Positions 6,396 through 8,865 of a stretch of DNA of 8,865 bases are shown here, one piece after another. The stretch spans positions 1 through 8,865 of the forward strand of contig CASFSH010000353.1 in the NCBI GenBank assembly GCA_949297205.1, read 5' to 3'. A model generated the notes under the pieces. It did not search any database. It was not told the DNA's origin and saw nothing but the letters and a program-made list of their open reading frames with translations. Each line of letters starts with the position of its first letter. Position 1 is the first letter of the stretch. Position numbers and translations under genes: made by a program. This stretch comes from an uncultured Bacillota bacterium (lineage in GTDB: Bacteria > Bacillota > Clostridia > UBA1381).

Positions 6396-7766
6396 TTATT
6401 TTCCCACACAAAAATCATGGAATATGGCGGATACAATATCATCCGAAATAACAGCACCCGTAATTTCACCCAGATTGTCAATTGCCATATTGATATCTAT
6501 TGAGGCAATGTCTGACGGCATTGAATTATTAAGGCTTTCTATTGCCCGTTCAAGAGATTCTTTTGCTTTGGTAAGAGCGCCTATATGACGAATGTTTGTC
6601 ACAATACAGCTGTCGTTTTGACCTACTTCACCAAGATTATACATATTTTTTATTTCCGAAATCAGTTTGTCCACGCCCTCCCCGGTTTTAACGGAAAGTT
6701 CAATAGGGTGGATTTCAGGAATGTTATTTAAAGCGGTTATAAATTTTTCGTTTTTTATATCGGATTTGTTTATAAGAATAATTCTTTTTTTGTTTTTCGT
6801 TTCTTCAAGAAGTGTAAGTTCGTCTTCAGCTGTTTCGGTGCTTGCGTCAAATACAATTATAACAAGGTCGGCAGACTCTATGCTTTGTTTTGAACGCTCA
6901 ACGCCTATTTTTTCAACAATATCGTCGGTTTGACGTATTCCGGCGGTGTCGGTAAGAATGAGAGGTATACCGTCTATGCTGACGCTTTCTTCTATAACAT
7001 CTCTTGTAGTACCTGCAATTTCGGTAACGATTGCCCTGTCATCACGGGCAAGAAAATTAAGCAATGAGGATTTTCCCACATTGGGTTTTCCGGCAATAAC
7101 TGTTTTTATACCGTTTTTTATAATTTTACCGTTTTCGGCAGAACCTAAAAGTGTGTTGATTTTCTTAAGATTTTTGCTTACTCTGTCAAGAATGTCATCA
7201 CAGGTAACATCCTCAAGTTCTTCATCGGGATAATCTATAATGACCTGCATAGAAGCCGCAAGATTAATAAGGTCTCCGCGTACTGAGTTAATTTCGTTGC
7301 TAAGACTTCCCGAAACCTGAGATAAGGCATTTTTTTGCTCAAGTGAAGTTTTGGAATTGATTATATCAATAATTGCTTCTGCCTGTGATAAATCTATTCT
7401 TCCGTTTAAAAAAGCGCGTTTTGTGAATTCACCGGGTTCGGCATAATCTGCTCCGGCTTCTATTATGCATTTTAAAACGGCTTTTGAGGCAATCAAGCCT
7501 CCGTGTGTGCTGATTTCAACAACGTCCTCTTTTGTATAGCTTTTCGGCGCACGCATAACTGTTACCAAAACTTCGTCAACAATAGACCCGTCTTTGTCAA
7601 GTATATGGCCATAGTGAACGGTATGGGTAGGTGCTTGAGAAATAGGTAGGGAACCTTTAAAAATTTTATCGGTTATTGCACATGAATTGCTTCCGCTTAT
7701 TCTGATTACCGCAATGCCTCCGACGCCTTTGGGTGTTGAAATTGCTGCAATGGTTCTGTTATCCAA
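6396..7766 (-). CDS. mnmE: tRNA uridine-5-carboxymethylaminomethyl GTPase MnmE (TrmE)
   Basis: 456 residues, full family length. With MnmG it installs the (carboxymethyl)aminomethyl group at C5 of wobble uridine 34 in several tRNAs, using GTP and a methylene-tetrahydrofolate-derived carbon. The folate-binding N-terminal domain (1-118) has TIAAISTPKGVGGIAVIRISG (5-25), EISTHGG (84-90) and EPGEFTKRAFLNGRIDLSQAEA (110-131). The G domain sits inside a helical domain: G1 GKPNVGKSS (226-234), G2 AGTTRD (251-256), G3 DTAG (273-276), G4 NKSD (333-336) and G5 SVK (358-360). The C-terminus is CVGK (453-456), keeping the conserved cysteine of the C(I/L/V)GK ending. The start is TTG 7766-7764: AAGGA lies 7 nt upstream (7774-7778, - strand) and no ATG fits. 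nrdR ends 31 nt upstream without a terminator, so co-transcription is likely. The usual neighbours jag, mnmG and rsmG are absent. Confidence 0.97.
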   Translation of the reverse strand: MDNRTIAAISTPKGVGGIAVIRISGSNSCAITDKIFKGSLPISQAPTHTVHYGHILDKDGSIVDEVLVTVMRAPKSYTKEDVVEISTHGGLIASKAVLKCIIEAGADYAEPGEFTKRAFLNGRIDLSQAEAIIDIINSKTSLEQKNALSQVSGSLSNEINSVRGDLINLAASMQVIIDYPDEELEDVTCDDILDRVSKNLKKINTLLGSAENGKIIKNGIKTVIAGKPNVGKSSLLNFLARDDRAIVTEIAGTTRDVIEESVSIDGIPLILTDTAGIRQTDDIVEKIGVERSKQSIESADLVIIVFDASTETAEDELTLLEETKNKKRIILINKSDIKNEKFITALNNIPEIHPIELSVKTGEGVDKLISEIKNMYNLGEVGQNDSCIVTNIRHIGALTKAKESLERAIESLNNSMPSDIASIDINMAIDNLGEITGAVISDDIVSAIFHDFCVGK

Positions 7767-7797
7767 AGTAAAATCCTTCCTTTTTTATAAGTTAAAA

Positions 7798-8253
7798 TCA
7801 CTTGTTTTCAAGCAGTTTTTTTAATTCTTCCATAAATGTTTCAATATCCGAGAAGTGTTTGTGTACCGACGCAAATCTGACATAAGCAACTTCATCAAGT
7901 TCTTTTAACAGACGCATTACCTTCTCTCCTATTTCGGTACTGGTTACCTCTTTTTCCATAGACTGATACAATTCGCCTTCTATGTCATCGGTTATCTTTT
8001 CCATCTGAGAAAGTGAAATCGGTCTTTTTTCGCATGCTCTCATAATACCGCGTAATATTTTTTCTCTGTCATACGGCTGTCTTGAGTTATCCTGTTTAAT
8101 AACGGCAAGAGAAATATTTTCAAGTTTTTCATATGTGGTAAAACGTCTCTGACATTTCAAACATTCACGTCTTCTTCTTATGGAACTTGAATCTTCTGTT
8201 GGTCTTGAATCTATAACTTTACCTTCTTTGTATCCGCAATAGGGACATTTCAT
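7798..8253 (-). CDS. nrdR: Transcriptional repressor NrdR of ribonucleotide reductase genes
   Basis: 151 residues from ATG 8253, preceded by GAGGT at 8265-8261 (- strand, 7-nt spacing); a GTG at 8262 lies within that ribosome binding site and is rejected. The N-terminus MKCPYCG with C3, C6, C31 and C34 forms the zinc-ribbon DNA-binding domain, with the basic stretch SIRRRRECLKCQRRFTTYE (24-42). Residues 48-138 are the ATP-cone (AVIKQD...QPYDREKILRGI and EVAYVRFASVHKHF), which binds ATP/dATP and sets DNA binding. NrdR represses nrd genes when dATP is high; no nrd gene is in this window. ylmC lies upstream and mnmE downstream in the same direction. The gene has a promoter and a leader hairpin of its own. 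Confidence 0.97.
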   Translation of the reverse strand: MKCPYCGYKEGKVIDSRPTEDSSSIRRRRECLKCQRRFTTYEKLENISLAVIKQDNSRQPYDREKILRGIMRACEKRPISLSQMEKITDDIEGELYQSMEKEVTSTEIGEKVMRLLKELDEVAYVRFASVHKHFSDIETFMEELKKLLENK

Positions 8254-8298
8254 AAGCAGCACCTCTTTTAAATCATTTGTATAATAAATTTAACTATT

Positions 8299-8327
8299 AA
8301 AAATACCATTATTTCTTGGGATGGTAT
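8299..8327 (-). terminator. Hairpin with T-run between ylmC and nrdR (terminator or leader attenuator)
   Basis: On the - strand ATACCAT (8327-8321) pairs perfectly with ATGGTAT (8309-8303) around an 11-nt loop, and TTTTT runs through 8303-8299. It is downstream of both promoter candidates for nrdR, so it may end ylmC transcripts and also act within the nrdR 5' leader. The stem has only two G-C pairs, so read-through is expected. Confidence 0.5.
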
Positions 8328-8337
8328 AAAACAACTA

Positions 8338-8391
8338 ATTATAGCATACTTTTACAGTATATATTATATAACACACAAAAAAATTATTCAA
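8338..8391 (-). promoter_or_regulatory. nrdR: Promoter region of nrdR (two overlapping candidates)
   Basis: Reading the - strand, TTGAAT (8391-8386) and TATAAT (8368-8363) are separated by 17 nt, a good vegetative sigma-A promoter. Twenty nt further on, TGC-TATAAT (8346-8338) is a perfect -10 with an upstream TG, an extended -10 candidate lacking a good -35. Both lie in the ylmC-nrdR gap and point to nrdR. Confidence 0.6.
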
Positions 8392-8408
8392 TAACTATTT
8401 CATTACAT

Positions 8409-8660
8409 TTATCTTACAACATCAATACCGTCCATTCTTACAAGAACAATTTCACGTCCTACCGTAACTATTTTTTCCCAGGGAATAACATAATCGTTTC
8501 TTTTTGAAAAAAAACCGAATAAACCGCGTCTGTTGGGAATTATTATGGAACGGATTCTTCCTGTTTCAAAATCAATATCCACATCGTAAATGTAGCCAAG
8601 TCTTTCGGCATTTACGATATTAATTACCTCACGCTGCTTTAAATCGCACGCTCTCACCAT
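8409..8660 (-). CDS. ylmC: YlmC/YmxH-family sporulation protein, PRC-barrel domain
   Basis: 83 residues from ATG 8660, with GAGGTGG at 8672-8666 (- strand) 5 nt upstream; an in-frame GTG at 8669 overlaps that site and is rejected. The whole protein is one PRC-barrel-like beta domain: MVRACDLKQREVINI (1-15), ERLGYIYDVDIDFETGRIRS (20-39), IIPN (41-44), DYVIPWEKIVTVG (57-69), EIVLV (71-75). No membrane segment or signal peptide. Members of this short family occur in spore-forming Firmicutes, often near sigG or dipicolinate genes; the molecular role is not well defined. The order ylmC-nrdR is one I recall as common in Clostridia, sometimes after sigE-sigG, which would lie beyond the right edge; no sigG coding end is recognisable in the last bases of the window. 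Confidence 0.88.
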   Translation of the reverse strand: MVRACDLKQREVINIVNAERLGYIYDVDIDFETGRIRSIIIPNRRGLFGFFSKRNDYVIPWEKIVTVGREIVLVRMDGIDVVR

Positions 8661-8700
8661 ATATACCACCTCACAATGATTTTATTACGGTAAAAACAAA

Positions 8701-8854
8701 TTTATTCCATCAGCAAAAAAAGGGACATAAATAATGCTCACTGAATAAATGCGATTTTCAATCGCATTTAAAAAAATTATGACTATTGTCAAAATTTTTC
8801 ATGTAAAATCGAAGATTTTACATAGTTCGCATTGATAAAGTCTGCTGAAATAAA
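8701..8854. repeat. Hairpin-array element with imperfect terminal inverted repeats (MITE-like candidate)
   Basis: Four hairpins lie almost end to end. TTTATTCCATCAGCA (8701-8715) pairs with TGCTCACTGAATAAA (8735-8749), 12 Watson-Crick pairs of 15 plus one G/T. AAATGCGATT (8747-8756) pairs with AATCGCATTT (8760-8769) around TTC. AAAAATT-A-TGAC (8772-8783) pairs with GTCA-A-AATTTTT (8788-8799) with one A/A mismatch. ATGTAAAATC (8801-8810) pairs with GATTTTACAT (8814-8823) around GAA. The left end (TTTATT-cca-TCAGCA, 8701-8715) is also repeated inverted at the right as TGCTGAAATAAA (8843-8854). The second and fourth hairpins are placed symmetrically about the third. No coding frame survives. This is consistent with a degenerate palindromic element; the right border may be cut by the window edge. 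It forms the far upstream region of ylmC. Confidence 0.55.
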
Positions 8855-8865
8855 TATTTTGGGGG

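Noticed and set aside
6294..6503. 69-codon + strand frame overlapping the mnmE terminator and 3' end
   Set aside because: Runs antisense through the terminator hairpin and mnmE, with no ribosome binding site or family resemblance.
6667..7233. Two + strand open frames (88 and 95 codons)
   Set aside because: Both are antisense to the mnmE GTPase region, are Ser/Ile/Phe-rich and show no start signals.
8353..8374. Possible NrdR box (ACAGTATATATTATAT-like) upstream of nrdR
   Set aside because: The first half resembles the ACAC-TATAT half-site, but the second half fails and no second box at helical spacing was found; AT-rich sequence makes partial matches common.
8764..8792. TTGACA on the - strand (8792-8787) as ylmC promoter -35
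   Set aside because: Perfect hexamer, but the -10 at 15-17 nt is only TTAAAT/AAATGC and lies inside a hairpin stem; kept as unproven rather than listed.
1..8865. CRISPR arrays, tRNA/rRNA genes, insertion sequences, restriction or toxin-antitoxin genes
   Set aside because: Reading both strands showed no regularly spaced repeats, cloverleaf sequences, transposase motifs or known defence domains.

Overview
The window is AT-rich and fits a spore-forming-lineage Clostridia genome, probably a gut Oscillospirales/Ruminococcaceae-type anaerobe. The reasons are the YlmC/YmxH PRC-barrel sporulation-family gene next to nrdR, DUF4330 proteins in a surface-polysaccharide cluster, GGAGG-type ribosome binding sites, and use of GTG/TTG starts. 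No rRNA, tRNA, CRISPR array or insertion sequence is visible.

Left half, + strand (1-5761): the tail of a surface-polymer cluster in one direction. It holds the C-terminal end of a MurJ/MviN-type flippase, a large O-antigen-ligase/Wzy-like membrane protein, a GT4 glycosyltransferase, two tandem single-pass DUF4330 proteins and a TIGR01212 (YhcC/YtqA-like) radical SAM protein. The last four are closely packed (4-nt gap, 98-nt leader with hairpins, 2-nt gap). Small hairpins lie just after murJ and wzy and just before the second DUF4330 ribosome binding site. The set reads as lipid-linked polymer synthesis (GT4), export (flippase) and polymerisation or ligation (Wzy-like). The DUF4330 pair would be exported accessory proteins of unknown role, and the radical SAM gene a passenger.

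A bidirectional terminator (5780-5843) separates this block from the right half, which is on the - strand. Read in transcription order from the right, this has ylmC, nrdR, mnmE (TTG start, strong terminator) and then an isolated small holin-like protein with a C-terminal zinc ribbon. nrdR has its own good promoter and a leader hairpin. Upstream of ylmC, 8701-8854 is almost entirely hairpins flanked by imperfect inverted repeats and looks like a MITE-like or other structured intergenic element.

I do not see a clearly new defence or mobile system. The observations most worth a second look are the holin/zinc-ribbon fusion, the palindromic element at the right edge, and the DUF4330 pair inside the polysaccharide operon.
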